Shown here: positions 11,601 to 23,885 of the stretch, in pieces
Position numbering within the stretch: position 1 is the stretch's first letter
How the letters are laid out: every line of letters starts with the position of its first letter
DNA from: Serinus canaria
Taxonomy: Eukaryota; Chordata; Aves; Passeriformes; Fringillidae
NCBI RefSeq assembly: GCF_022539315.1
Contig: NC_066316.1
Span: 5,843,501 to 5,907,500 of the forward strand
DNA: 64,000 bases
Reading direction: 5' to 3'
Notes under the pieces: model-generated
The model's database searches: none
The model's input: the letters and a program-made list of their open reading frames with translations, nothing else
What the model was told of the DNA's origin: nothing
Position numbers and translations under genes: made by a program

Positions 11601-14600
11601 CTCCACCTGTGCTATGTCAAGATATTTGTATTTAAATAACATTTCAAAGTAGTTAACTACCTTGGAGGAGGTAGCATAAATCCAGCTAAACTGATTGCAT
11701 TAACAAGATTGGCAATGACTTTCTCTTTCATCACATTTTTGAAATATGATAAGGTACACTTTGCAATCATAGGAATGTCTTGGAAGGCACACAGTTTCAG
11801 TTTACCTTGTGCATAACTCTCAGAATCAGGAAAATAATGTGCAAATTATCCTAATGATATGCACCTTTCAGGTAAGAAGTGTGAATACATTTGTCCTCCT
11901 TTAACAAGGTTATTGTGGTTTCCAGAAGTCTTTATCCAAACAGATGCCATAATCTTAGGAATGAAGAACGGCCTGAGACTGCTTCTGAATATTTATTTAT
12001 CATGATCCACCATCCATGGCCACTTCCATTCTGATAGGGAGTGAGTGTTAAACTCATTATTAAATCTGTGCAAAATCCTGGCCCTGTTTGAAGCTGTAGT
12101 GCCATATAATGGGGAAAGGTCAGGGATCCAATGAGGATTCATTATGCTAGTTACAGCAGAAGATGAAACATTTTCTCCTCATGGGAGTTTTTAATGAAGA
12201 GGAATCTGATAGCTAACTAAAACATCTTCTGGTGCAAAGTCACTTTGTAGGAAATATGTAGAAGTTGGTGGATTGCATCCTGTGGATATTAACTCAGAAT
12301 CCACACTGGGCAAAATCACAAGCAATCTGGTTAGTACATCTTGAGAATCTTTACACTATTACATTCTTCATCCCAATAAACAGTTTCATATCAAAAATGT
12401 ATGTGATATCCATAGGATTAATTTCTAAATGCTTCTGGAAGTAGCTTCCCATATTAGCAGATCATCACCAGTCGTGTGCAGAAACTGGCAGCCTTTGAAG
12501 TGATACCACTTCATCATCATCATCATGCTTGTTTGTGTATTTTTAAAGCCAAAGCCATAGGATAGGATGATCAGGAAGTATTCTGATGCAGCTAAGCAGT
12601 GTGAATCCTGTAACCTACCCTAAGCTTTGGAAATCTTAGCAAACACTGCAACTTGACACCACAAACTATATGGGGATTGCTGTAATCCAGGTGTTTCATC
12701 CACTTCTCCCTGATTCCACAAGCCTGGCTTTCTGCTCTGTAATTGCTGTAAGGTTAGGAAATACCTTTTAGTGTCTGTAGGTATCTCTCTAGGTAGTGAA
12801 CTTCATTGTTTTGTCTCTAATAATTTAAAATTATTAAGCTCCATCTTTGCCCTCGTGCCTTCCTATTTACACTGAGTCACTCTGAAGTTTCTGGGAGTAA
12901 TAGGAGAATAACAGCTGCATAAGACAATCATGTTACTTTTTCTTTCTAGTGTTTCTTACTAGTGCTTGAAATGTACAAATGTAAAGGCATTGGGAAAAGA
13001 GTTTGCTGTGCAGATTTTTTTTATCCCCCATGTACTGTTTGATGTAAGTGCCTTAGTTAGTTGCTATTGGGTAGTAGCTGTTCTGGTTTACATTGAATTT
13101 ATGAACCTTGAAGTTCAGAACAGTGTTTTCTATGATTTTTCTCCCCTTCATCAGATTGCATTTTCATGGTTTGCACCTGGGCTTTGTCCTGAGTCTGTGT
13201 GCATCAGTCTAAGCTTCTGTGCTATAAAGAGTTACAGGTGGCTTTTCTTTTGACAAGCACTGAGGCCATTCTGCAATGTGCAGTTCTGCCTGCTGGACTA
13301 AATTCATGCAAGATGAAAACACCTGCTGATGGTCTCTGTAGGTTTTGCAAAAATTGCACACAGAAGGCAGTTTCATGATAGGTGAAATTAAACATTCACT
13401 GATGCTGGAGTGCACATTGCTTGTAACATGTGCAGTGGTAGAATTTCTGATATATCAGATAAGACACTAAATTAATATAAATATCTTAATAAAATCTTAC
13501 AAAACTTAGATAAAATATGCACTTTCTGAGTTCATATTTCTTCTTGTTTGGAACCCTTGCCACTGTTGAATGTTCTTCTTGAGTGTTATTTATGACAAAG
13601 TCTTCTGTATCCCTCCAGCCTCCTATATTGCAATCAAAAATTTCATTTTAGCATCAGAGTAAAGTGTTAACCTGAAAATTATACAGTAGGGGTATTTTTT
13701 TTCCTCATTACATAACAGCATTTCACAGTATATTCTAATGTGTTTGTCATTCACATCTGTTTTTTCATAGTATTAATGTCATAGTCAGCATTGCAAGACT
13801 CGTGTATTTGATGCTGAAATAATTGCTGCAAGATTAATATGTTGTAGTTTAATTTGTGTTCAGCTGAAAAGATGAGGCAAGTCTGGAAGGTGAACATCCT
13901 GTCTTTTCATACCTTTTTGGTGTTTGCCTCTAGTGTGCTGTCTTGAAGAGAGGCTGCAGGTTTTTAGTCAGCAATTAGACGACAGTTTATTAACAAATGA
14001 AAATATATTTCCTGATGCTTGTGAAAAGTGTGGTGAAGACCCAGCCTCCAAACAAACCTCAAACAGCTGAACAAGCAGCATTTGATATTGTTTACAGGAA
14101 GTGAACTTCTTAGAGTTTCTGAATTGTTAAATGCTAAATCTCTGCAAGTTCAAGAGTACGTGATTTCCTAAGTTATTTTAAGGGTGTCCTATATTTCCTA
14201 AACCTTCTGGAGTGTCTTGGAGATTTTACTCCTAGTCTTTATTGACTGTATCACTACCAGGTGTCTATTTTTTCTGTAAACTTCAGTAGAAATCGATCAT
14301 CAGTCTAAACAAGGATTCTGCAGGTATACTGATAACAACCAAAGCTTTTTTGGCTTGGTTGCTACTTGTAGTTTGTGTTGTAGCCTCTTTCTTGTGGCTT
14401 TGTCACATTGCAAGAGGCAGTGACCTTCATTTTAGCATTTATAAGTTAGTTTCTAAGTTATAAGTTAGAAACTTATAAGTTTCACAACTATTTTTAGTTT
14501 AAGTCTTGTCTTTATAGTTCAGTAATCTATGAATTCCCTGTGTAGCTGTTTATGGTTTAGAAACTTGAGCCTGTGAGATCTGAAATGTGTTCTTGTAGAA

Positions 14601-17600
14601 AAGAAATCACTCATTTGAAGTGAAGGATATCACTGCCAGTAAGTGGGCAGATTTATGAAGTAATCTAAATTTATGTCAGTAGTTTATTCATTACAGAAAA
14701 CTTCTGCTTTCATCATTTCAATTTCCCTTTTTTTTCTCCTGGGAACTGCACACAATCACCCAGATTCCTCCAGTGTCTAATGGATTCCTAAGTGGTTTTG
14801 GGAAAATGTAGTAATCGTGACTGTCAACATGGTGAGTTTGCACAGAACCTGACAGTTTTATTCCTTGGGACCCAGCTGTCTGGTGACAATGATCTATAGG
14901 AGACAGAATTGCATACCAGACCTTTAAAGTTGTGACTATCCAGTGGCAAGTGCTAAGTGGGATTCAGCTGGATTGTGCCCTTCCCTTGGCTGAAATGGAA
15001 TCCTGTAGTGCTCCAGAAGATTACAGGCCAATGGAGATCCTGTCACTCATTTATGTCATCATTTGTGTAGATATTTATATTCTTCCCCATGTGGCTGTCT
15101 CACACATCCTAGGACATCTAAAATCATCTGCATTTAGGGTCCTGTCCCAGATGCTCTTCAAATGCTGGGGAGGAAACATCTATTTAGAACCAAACTGCCT
15201 GCAAGCAATCAGATGTTGCATTCCAATAATGTCTATTCTCCCCTGGGTTTTTTGCTGTAGTCCTAAATTGCTAAAGATTTCACTGTCATCTTGTAGGTCT
15301 GTCAGATACTGAGCAAACACAGCTGTCACTTGGTTCACATTTTCAATACCTCTCTCTTCATATGCATATCTGTATGGGAAGCATTGTGGAGATCAGTCAG
15401 CTTGCATTGGTTTTTAATAGATTGCATAAGAAAACCTGATAAAATCTGATCCAGAAACATACATAAAGTTGCATCCACGTCTGGATCAGATTTTATTCCT
15501 GGCAGGGAACTTTTCTTTAAAGGTAAAGACTTCATTGTTCTCCCAGTAGTTTTATTTCAAGGATATACCTATCTGCACCTACTGCTGCTGTATTGGAAGT
15601 GGACATAATAGCAGGAGAATAATTAATTAGAGCTTGTTGTCTCTGTAAAAGAGATTTGTATGAAAACATGGGTTTTGGGGGCTCAGTTTCCTTGATACAG
15701 CTCCACTCACCCAGCACACATGGTTACCTCTTTGCTGGGGAGTTACTCACAGCCAGCACACAGGTTTGGTACTGTGGCACTCTGTGATGTTCAATTCTTC
15801 ATTCTCCCCTTGGTGCAAATTTGGCTCATGCCAATCAGCACAATTCCAAGGGCTGCAGGACCTAAATGCAATGAAAAATTATCTCCTAGTTTTAACAGTA
15901 GTGTGAACAAATATTTAAGTATTATTCATGCTATTGAATAGCTATCATTTTTTTATTTGCTAATATAAGAAGAAAATAAATTTTGTAACTATTGCTTGTA
16001 AAGGTGTTGCCAGAAGTGTGTTTAATAGACTTCAAGATGAGTTTACATTGTTATTAGAGCAAACTACTTCAACTAAAATTGAAAATTTAAGTGTGTCCCT
16101 TATATTCATTATTTTATACTGATGTCCTTTCTAATAGCACTGTGAGATTTGTTGTCAGAGTTGATTTCTCCATGTGAAAAACTGAAGGCATTTTGGAAGG
16201 GGTTCTTCATTAGGGGAGAGTTTTGAAATACTGCAGCTAATGGGAAAGTGGGAATCTAAGAGGTATTGTACTTAAAGCTGACTTTGCTGCATTGCCATCA
16301 CTCCTGTGGACTTCCTTGGCATCAAAATCTTGCTGCAAGGAATTCTCTTGCTGCAGTATCTCTCTGAAAACCAGCTAAGCAGAGGATCAACACACAAAAG
16401 TTGCATATCCTGATTGCACTTTTGGTTTCCAAGAAGCTGATGAAATCCTAGACTTGTAAAACTCCTTGGTACAAAATCCATTCTCTTTGAATTTCACCCA
16501 TTGCCTTTCTGAGTGTCTTTATGCTGCAATTACAGTAGATTCCCTGCATTTGTGCCTGGAAGGTAAATGTGCTCTATGGCAGGCCACTGAGGAGCTATTT
16601 TGATTTGAGATGCCAGGAGAATTTTTTTAAAAGCCAGTAGATTGTGGATTAACATATCACAAGAGTATTTACTCCAGATTTTTAAAGGAAGCCAAAGATG
16701 AAGTTGCTGAGTAACTCTGGGCTGCTGTTTATGTTGCTCTTTTTGCCAGAGAAATTAGGAGTTACAAGTAAACAATTTTAGGTCCGAACAAGAAACACTG
16801 CAGAAGTTTCCTGTTGGTAGTGTGTATCATATTGAAAAAAGATCAGAAAAAATTGCAGGTCTATAAATAAAAACCAAATAATTAATGGGAAGGGAAAGTG
16901 GTCCCAAGAATGCACAAACAGCAGTGTTCTATAAATTTGTTCTTTTTGCAACTGAGGAAGGATATATGTAATCATAAGAGGTGAAACTGTAAACTGTGGC
17001 AAGGAGGCAAATAGAATGTTAACAGTCTTTAAAAAGCAACAGAAAAGAAGACAAAGCATCATTTGCAGATGTATAAATCCCTACTGTGCCCTCAAGCGGG
17101 GTATGCAATTTTAATTTGCATTCTTTGCATCTCGAAAAGGATTTATTGATTTTTGCAGAGTGAAGAGAAAGTTGAAAATAAAAATATAGAATATTTTAAT
17201 TTATTTTTTGGAGTTTAAATCCATGTAAGGACACAGAGACTGAACTGGAATTATGTAGATTAAGATTCTTCTAGGTTGGGAAGAAACAAATGGAGAGGCA
17301 GAATTTATTTAAGCATAGAGAATTATGAGTTGTGTAGTTGACTGATAGAAAAGCACAGCAGTCAAAGTAAACTGTCATGATACTATAAGGTAATTTCATT
17401 ATAAAAAAAGAAACTCATTTTTACAGATAAAATGAATTATCAAAAGTCACAATTTATTTCCCCAACATTTTTAGGTTCAAAAATGATGAACACATTCATA
17501 GTTATACCCTGATGACTGTTACAAGGTGATAAGACAGTCAGAGTCACAAAATCTCAAAGCCACCAATTACTAAAGTTGGAATGATATATCTGTTTTTTAG

Positions 17601-20323
17601 AATCTTTGCCCAACCAATTGCTACAGTTTAAGGTATAGAGTAGAAACTGTGCTGTCTCCTGCAGGTATTATTACAGGTAATAAGACATAATTCAGCAGAG
17701 CATCTGCTGTGTAATGGTGTAACTAATGATCTCTGAATCGTTTCAGGCATTTGTAGGAAATCTGCTGTATTTGATTTCAGTTGGATTACATCAGTTGAAT
17801 TACATCTCCCTTCACTGGGTAGCTGCTGTCTAAAGCACAGTCTACAAATCCACCTCCTTCTTCTGAGATAAAACTGTACGATAACATAGAAAAAGTCATC
17901 AGTGCAAAATGACAGCTATTGCTTCACTGACCAATTCAGCCAATTTAGACTGGCTGAAATTGAACATCCACATGATGTTCAGTCAGTCACTCATATACCC
18001 CATGCTTGGATCAGAAATGCTGCACAACAACATCCCCACTACCACTCTCCCACTCTCCAGAAGCAGCAAATCCACTTGTTTTGATTATTGTTTCTCGAGA
18101 CTCTCTCTTTGCTTATTGTGGAACTCTAGGGCTGGTTTAAATACTCTTTATTTTTCTCACTTTATTTGTAGACAAGGAGTCACTGTGTTTTTTGAATTTG
18201 TTCTCCCAGCCTTGTACCAACTGTTCAAAGACTTTTGGGTTTTGTCCTTCATAGCCTGGAGAATGTGGGACACATCTGGCTGCACATTCTTCATACTTCA
18301 CCTCTATCTATGCTCACTCCTCCCAGCTGTTTGTGTTAAGGGCAGTGACAGTGGTTACCTGGTTAAATGCACATGTCATACTGACAGCATCAAATGGCAC
18401 CTGCTGAAATCAGAGTTCCACAACAGCAGAGTTTTGTTGTGGAAGAAGGATGTTACAGTGCAGAAGGCTGATAGGACCTTTCCTGTTCCTTCACCAATAA
18501 GGTTTACAGCAATAAGGTGTTTCTTTATAAACTCAGTGAACAGAAACGTCATAACTCTCTCCTCTGGGCTCAGGTGCATTATCACATCATCATAGCTTGA
18601 TGCCAGTTGATTCAAGAAGATCAAACTACAATGCCACTTGAATTTCCACAGATGACCATAAACATGCTCTTAGCCCATGGCAAATGTAAAGTAATAGGAC
18701 TGAGCTTAATCCTTTCTGAAATATTTGCTCTATCTCATCACTAGGTGCACACAGCTGTTGTGACTCATGTGAAATTGGACTTCACCATGTATTTAACTCA
18801 TCCTCATAAAATGTTTTTCATGGTAAATAGGTTGCCCTAAAAGAGCAATTAGCTTGAGGTAGGAGTGCATGTGTGTTTCTTCAAAGGTGTTCCATCACAT
18901 TGTGAGAGCCAGCCCTGCATTCCTTCTCCCTTGCAGGGCAGTAAGTGTTTGCAAAGTCTAAATAGGTTTCTGTTCAGCCCAACCAGCATTTTTTTTTTCT
19001 TTTTTGGGTTTCCTTAACAGCCTTTCTATTTTCTCTTGTGCCCAACAATGCTTTTCCTTATTTTTTTTTCTTTTTTTAATTTCTTTTTCTCCCCCAAAAC
19101 CAGTGGGAAATCCAGTGATTGGACCAGCAAGTTACAACAGAAATCTAAAACCTGTGAGGATAAAGACATTTTAATGCAATATGAAGATCAATAATAATCT
19201 GTCCTTACAAGTATAGTGAATTGGCAATTGTTCTTAATATGAATATTCTATTTCAGCTTGCTACATTACATAACTAGGCAATTTACATTTTTAGTTCATC
19301 CTTCCCACAGGCAGAAATGCATTAATGGTATTTCTTCATATGCTGGCAGTTTTGCTTTATAATATGTCAAAACATATGTCTTGGGTATTTGTTTGGTTGG
19401 TTTGGGCTTTTTATAACAGGGCACTGTTTTTTTCTGGATTGTGTTTTGTTAATTTTGAATTAGCAGTTTGGCTGTTACTCGACAGTATCTGTAAAGGCTA
19501 TCATGTTTTACAGAAATAAGGGAGTTACCACTCTTCCAAAGAATAGTCTGATGAGCATATTGAATGTGGCAACTGAAAAACCTACCTTCTTTAATTTGAA
19601 AATTGAAATCTCAAGATATTTTAATGACAAAATATTTTGTGCACACACTGTTGTAAATTTCTAGAATTTGCTCACAATGGGATCACTGATTCCAACACTT
19701 TTCCTCTTCACTATTTTGTCTTAAGTAGCCTTAGAATTAGGGGAGAAGTTACTGGAAATAGGATTAAAAGCATTTGTGAAATCAGAACAGAAATAGAAGG
19801 CAGGGATCATAAGAGCTTTGGATTCTTTCTCAGGTCTGCAGAGCATTGTGGTAAAGGTGCCCTGTTTTAGGCAGGATTTGTTTTATATAGGTTAGTTGCT
19901 GCAATGGGTTGCTTACACAAGACTTCCAGAAGCAGTCAGGGATAGTGTAGGTGAGCTTTTAATGCTGCCCTTCCCTTTTTATAGCTCTCTCTTGCAAGAC
20001 AGAGTATTGTGATTTCCATTTAATCACTCTGAAATAATTGTCCAATTGCACAATAATACACAGCCAATCTTTCATAAGTTTCATATGTTTCAAAACAGAC
20101 AAGGGAGTGGTGTTGAAGACATCTGCAGCTGAGGACATCAGAGGAGGGAAGATGGAAGATACTTGTAGTGGTCAGTAGCAACTGCAGTGTTAAAGGTCCT
20201 CTTCTTCAGGATATATAGTGTGAGGTCTAAATGTCTCCTAATTAGAGAAAAAGATTTGCCCTGAGGTCCAAGCTTTGATGAGATTAAATGTATTAATCAG
20301 AAATTTCTGTTCTGTTTTTTCAG
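5683..20323. other. Non-coding DNA, probably intron 1
   Basis: About 14.6 kb of AT-rich sequence without a recognisable exon. Visible structures are a 17-bp inverted repeat at 15439-15496, a short CATCAT run near 12510-12530, and T-rich tracts at 18990-19085. The open frames here, including one of 228 codons at 17909-18595, show no known domain. No RNA gene was recognised. Confidence 0.6.
15439..15496. repeat. 17-bp perfect inverted repeat (hairpin)
   Basis: ATAAAATCTGATCCAGA at 15439-15455 is repeated as its exact reverse complement at 15480-15496, with a 24-base spacer. No target duplication or transposon end was recognised around it. Confidence 0.85.
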
Positions 20324-20515
20324 AAGAATGGAGTATCAAACGGAACCCTCTACAAAAAACCATTTATTGAGCACTTTGAGCAGGCACCAATGTATGTTGC
20401 AGTTTTCACTTTCGTGGGGTTTGCAGTGGGAACAATATTTGGCTACCTGCGAGATTTTATGAGAGCCTGGGGACTAGAAAAACGTAACATTGCTGCGGAG
20501 AGAGAACAACAAAAA
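20324..20515 (+). CDS. SPTLC3: SPTLC3 exon 2: N-terminal cytosolic tail and membrane segment
   Basis: 192 bp, 64 codons, phase 0 at both ends. The acceptor is a good pyrimidine tract followed by CAG (20321-20323); the donor is AAA|GTATGT. The peptide begins [14 protein letters not shown] and continues into a hydrophobic run (about residues 22-42 of this exon, [20 protein letters not shown]) that fits the single N-terminal ER membrane anchor of the SPT large subunits. The membrane run is followed by [13 protein letters not shown], corresponding to the family's YLRDFLR element. The first exon, which carries the initiator Met and about 35 less conserved residues in mammals, is not seen upstream in this window. 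Confidence 0.93.
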
Positions 20516-21966
20516 GTATGTATGAAAATGTCACTCTGTGTCCACAGCTGAGTTTTCCTCTGGTTGCAAGTGATTTACAGCAACTTGTGGGAGTAACAAG
20601 GCTGCCAACTTTCATTTTATAGAACGTTGCACAGGGGTGAGAGGAGTGACACACCCTGCCAGTGGAGTTGTGTGCATGTGCATGATTATGTACCTACATT
20701 TATGGAAAATCATCATTTTTACTCAGGGACATGTTCACCTCATTCTAAGAGTGCCATAACACTCTCAGCAAAACAGAATCTCAGTATATTAGGTCAATCC
20801 ACAGAAAAAGAAAATTCATAAATGCCTTATTGTTGAATATATCATCTTTCCAAATATCTTCAACCCAAAATTTCCTTTGTCCCATCTGGCTACCTTATGC
20901 TGTCTTTCACAGTGAGGAAGTTCTAATTTTATTATAATTGAATTCTTGTAACTCCCAAAATTTTTCATCCCATATAGTTCCAAGTGAAATTTGCACCTTA
21001 GCAAGATCAACTGCCTTCTGTCTTTGTTTACAGTTTTTGGTTCCTCCTTCTTCTCTGTGCAGTTTGAGTCATCATTTATGTTAATACCTGGCATAATGAA
21101 GGAAAAACATGAAGAGTTTTACTGTTTCTCTTGCAAATACAACTCCTGAAATTGTTTCCTGTTTTAGGTTTTCAAAGATGCATGCATAACTTAATGAATA
21201 TCACTTTCAATTCACTTCATGATCTGGCCATTTGTTAATTCCAGTTGTGCCAGTTAAATTATTTGTCCTTCACTATGGATTACATGTTTATTTAATTTTC
21301 CCTCATATGTTAACTGCACACCATGTTACTTTATCAGTTTATTGTATGCAGTGCCCAGCATGGATACATTGCTGTTTCATATAAAGCTTTGTTTAAATTT
21401 AATTTACAAGTAAAATCTATGGATATTCATTAGTTCTCAACCAAAAAAATTGTCTTAAGTGGATGTTTTTGGACATATCTTGGACTAGCTTTTCTCTAAT
21501 GTATCCAGCATTTCATGAAATGTAGTGAGTTGTTTATCCTACTTTTCTGCAATCTGCTCCACACATAGAAAAATGCTCAATTTGAAGCAATTGGTTGCTT
21601 CAAGTAAAATAATCTTGATTTTTTTTTTCTATTTCCAACTTTCAGGATATGCAGGGAGAGTTAGACCAACTTGTTTACCATTTCAAAAAAAACCCCAAAC
21701 CTGACCAACCAAAAAATGCCAAAAATCCCCCAATCTTTAAACAGAAATAAAATACTCTACCCTCTAAGAAATACAACATTGTGTTTTAAAGGAATTATAG
21801 TAAATATACAATATTGCTGTTTGGAGTTGTAAGTGACACAGCACCATGTGGCTGCTGTGGCTCTCTGTTTATGGATGAATCAGTTTTTCCTTGTTAAGAG
21901 GAACGACTTGGGTACAGAAGGAGATATTTTCACAGCAACATAACCCTGTGCATGTTTTCAAACCAG
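20516..21966 (+). other. SPTLC3 intron 2
   Basis: GT-AG intron of 1451 bp between codon-complete exons (phase 0). It holds T-rich and A/C-rich stretches near 21619 and 21685-21740. Nothing else was recognised. Confidence 0.85.
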
Positions 21967-22121
21967 GATTTTGTGCCACTTTATCAAGATTTTGAGAACT
22001 TTTACACGAGGAACCTCTATTTGAGAATACGGGATAACTGGAACCGTCCCATTTGCAGCGTCCCTGGGCCACAGTTTGACCTCATGGAACGTGTTACAGA
22101 TGATTACAACTGGACATTTAG
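21967..22121 (+). CDS. SPTLC3: SPTLC3 exon 3: conserved [10 protein letters not shown] region
   Basis: 155 bp, starting in phase 0 after AACCAG and ending at AG|GTGAGT with two bases of an Arg codon. It encodes [18 protein letters not shown], then [15 protein letters not shown] and the DYNWTF end. This segment lies between the membrane anchor and the PLP-enzyme fold. FVPLYQDF and [14 protein letters not shown] are the residues that most favour SPTLC3 over SPTLC2. The exon follows exon 2 without a frame break, and the donor matches the vertebrate consensus very well. Confidence 0.96.
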
Positions 22122-23030
22122 GTGAGTCATCTTACACTCTGCTGCTCTCAGCCTCATGAGCATACTCCTGACACCTCTGCAAAGCACAGAAAGTTGTGTC
22201 CAGATCCTTCTCTGATATCCACCAGCATGTTTCTTTCTGCAGTCAGCACCATGCTGACAATCTGACCCTTTTCTTCTGAGTATTTGTTTGGAAATGCAGT
22301 ATAGATTTCCTACTCAGTTGCAAATGGGTTTGGCTGTGTTAGCAGAAGACTGCTCACACACCATTTATAACAGACCTTGACTCTGAATATTACAACAAAA
22401 TTTGTTTTATCCCTTGGTTAGGTTTTATATCATAATTTTTTGCACTGCATGAATGTGGCTTCTTGCCTTTACCATGAGTCTTTGGCAGTGGGTTTTAAGC
22501 AGATTGCAGCTTGAAGGTTTTGGTGTGTTGCAGCTGAATTACACAGCTATGGGAATTCACAGCACATGTGTAGGTTGGCTATATTTGAGCTTATTGAGAA
22601 TGTATCATATATGTGTTTCCCATATTTTCATCAAGTTTAAGTTCTGTGGGTGTATGAGAGCGCTGGTGACTTAATGGAAGCACTTGACAATTTGCTTGAA
22701 AAATTAATGTCTGGAAGTTGTTCCTTAAATAAAGTCATAGGTTTGTTTGTTTATTTAAATCCATAAAAGCAGCCAGTGATCCCACACCAGTATATTGCCA
22801 TCTACAGTGTGAATTCTAGAAGGCACTGACCATGAAGAAGTGCTTAGTTAGGAAAAGAGGAAGGCTAGAAAAAAAATTGAGCTGTTAGAGTATGAGGATT
22901 GTAAATTTGCAAGTAGGAATTGGACACTCACTGCAGCAAAATTTGGTGGGAAAATTTTGGGATTTTTTTTCTTTTCATTTGGGATTGAAAGGAAAGTTGC
23001 ACTGTTGTTCAAAATTTGCTTTAATTACAG
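22122..23030 (+). other. SPTLC3 intron 3
   Basis: 909-bp GT-AG intron, splitting an Arg codon after its second base. No repeat or other gene was recognised. Confidence 0.85.
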
Positions 23031-23179
23031 GTTTACAGGAAGGACTATCAAGAATGTAATCAATATGGGTTCTTATAACTACCTCGGCTTTGCAGAAACA
23101 GATGTTAATGCTTTGAAAACTGTGACCATAGAGTTAGAAAAATATGGGACAGGAGTCTGCAGTACCAGGCAAGAGATGG
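23031..23179 (+). CDS. SPTLC3: SPTLC3 exon 4: start of the PLP-enzyme fold
   Basis: 149 bp. The acceptor is TTAATTACAG and the donor is ATGG|GTGAGT. The first base completes an Arg codon and the last base starts the next Gly. The peptide reads FTGRTIKNVINMGSYNYLG, a variable stretch (AETDVNALKTVTIELE), then YGTGVCSTRQEMG. This is the N-terminal edge of the alpha-oxoamine synthase domain, with the glycine-rich NMGSYNYLG motif and the conserved S-T-R near the substrate site. NYLGF and GVCSTRQE resemble SPTLC2 more than human SPTLC3 (NFLGL, GVASTRHE), so this exon is the least decisive for the paralogue call. Confidence 0.95.
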
Positions 23180-23756
23180 GTGAGTAAACAGAGACATGGC
23201 CACTAAAGGTCCTGTAACTATCCTCTTCTTCTCACAGATATCTTAAAAGAATTGGATACAGAGAATTTTAATCACATCAGCAATTGCCTGTTTCACAATT
23301 AAAAGAAATGCTGCATTTTACTTGTTCTCACATGAGGGTTTTTTCAAAAGGAAAACTAATACAGATTTTTGGAAAAGCTAAACCAAGTATGTTGTCTACT
23401 GGCCTGGGATTTTTAATGATGGAAACACACACACATTGAGATTTCAGCAATTTTTCTGGGGCAAATTCAACTGCATCACAGATTTATATCAGTTACCACA
23501 CACAGAGGTTTCAGATTAATAAAATAATCTTTTGCATTAATTTTTATTTCCATTTTCTAGGAATGTATTGGAATGTTTTATGAGATGCTACTGTCACAAA
23601 CCAGAAATTTCTAGTTTGCCATTAGCAAATAAATTCAGGAAGGCTCCATCTGACATTTTTGGTTTTATCTGATTGCTTTGTTAGTCTGTAGGCTGCATGC
23701 AGTGTTACCTTCAGCACAAAGCCTTGAATTCCTTATGGTAAAATCATCTTACATTT

Positions 23757-23885
23757 AAAAAAAAAAAAAAAAAAAAAAAAACCAATTTCAAACCAGAGAA
23801 ATGCAAGGGGAGGTTTCTCTTCAGGCTTTATCTTTCTTGTGAGTTTGGGAAAAAAAAAAAAAAAAAAAGAAAAAAAGAAAAAGAA
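23757..23885. repeat. Two poly-A / A-rich tracts
   Basis: A run of 25 A's at 23757-23781 and a second A-rich tract at 23850-23885 with a few G's, separated by about 70 bp. They could be retroposon tails or simple repeats. No recognisable retroposon body lies upstream. Confidence 0.8.
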
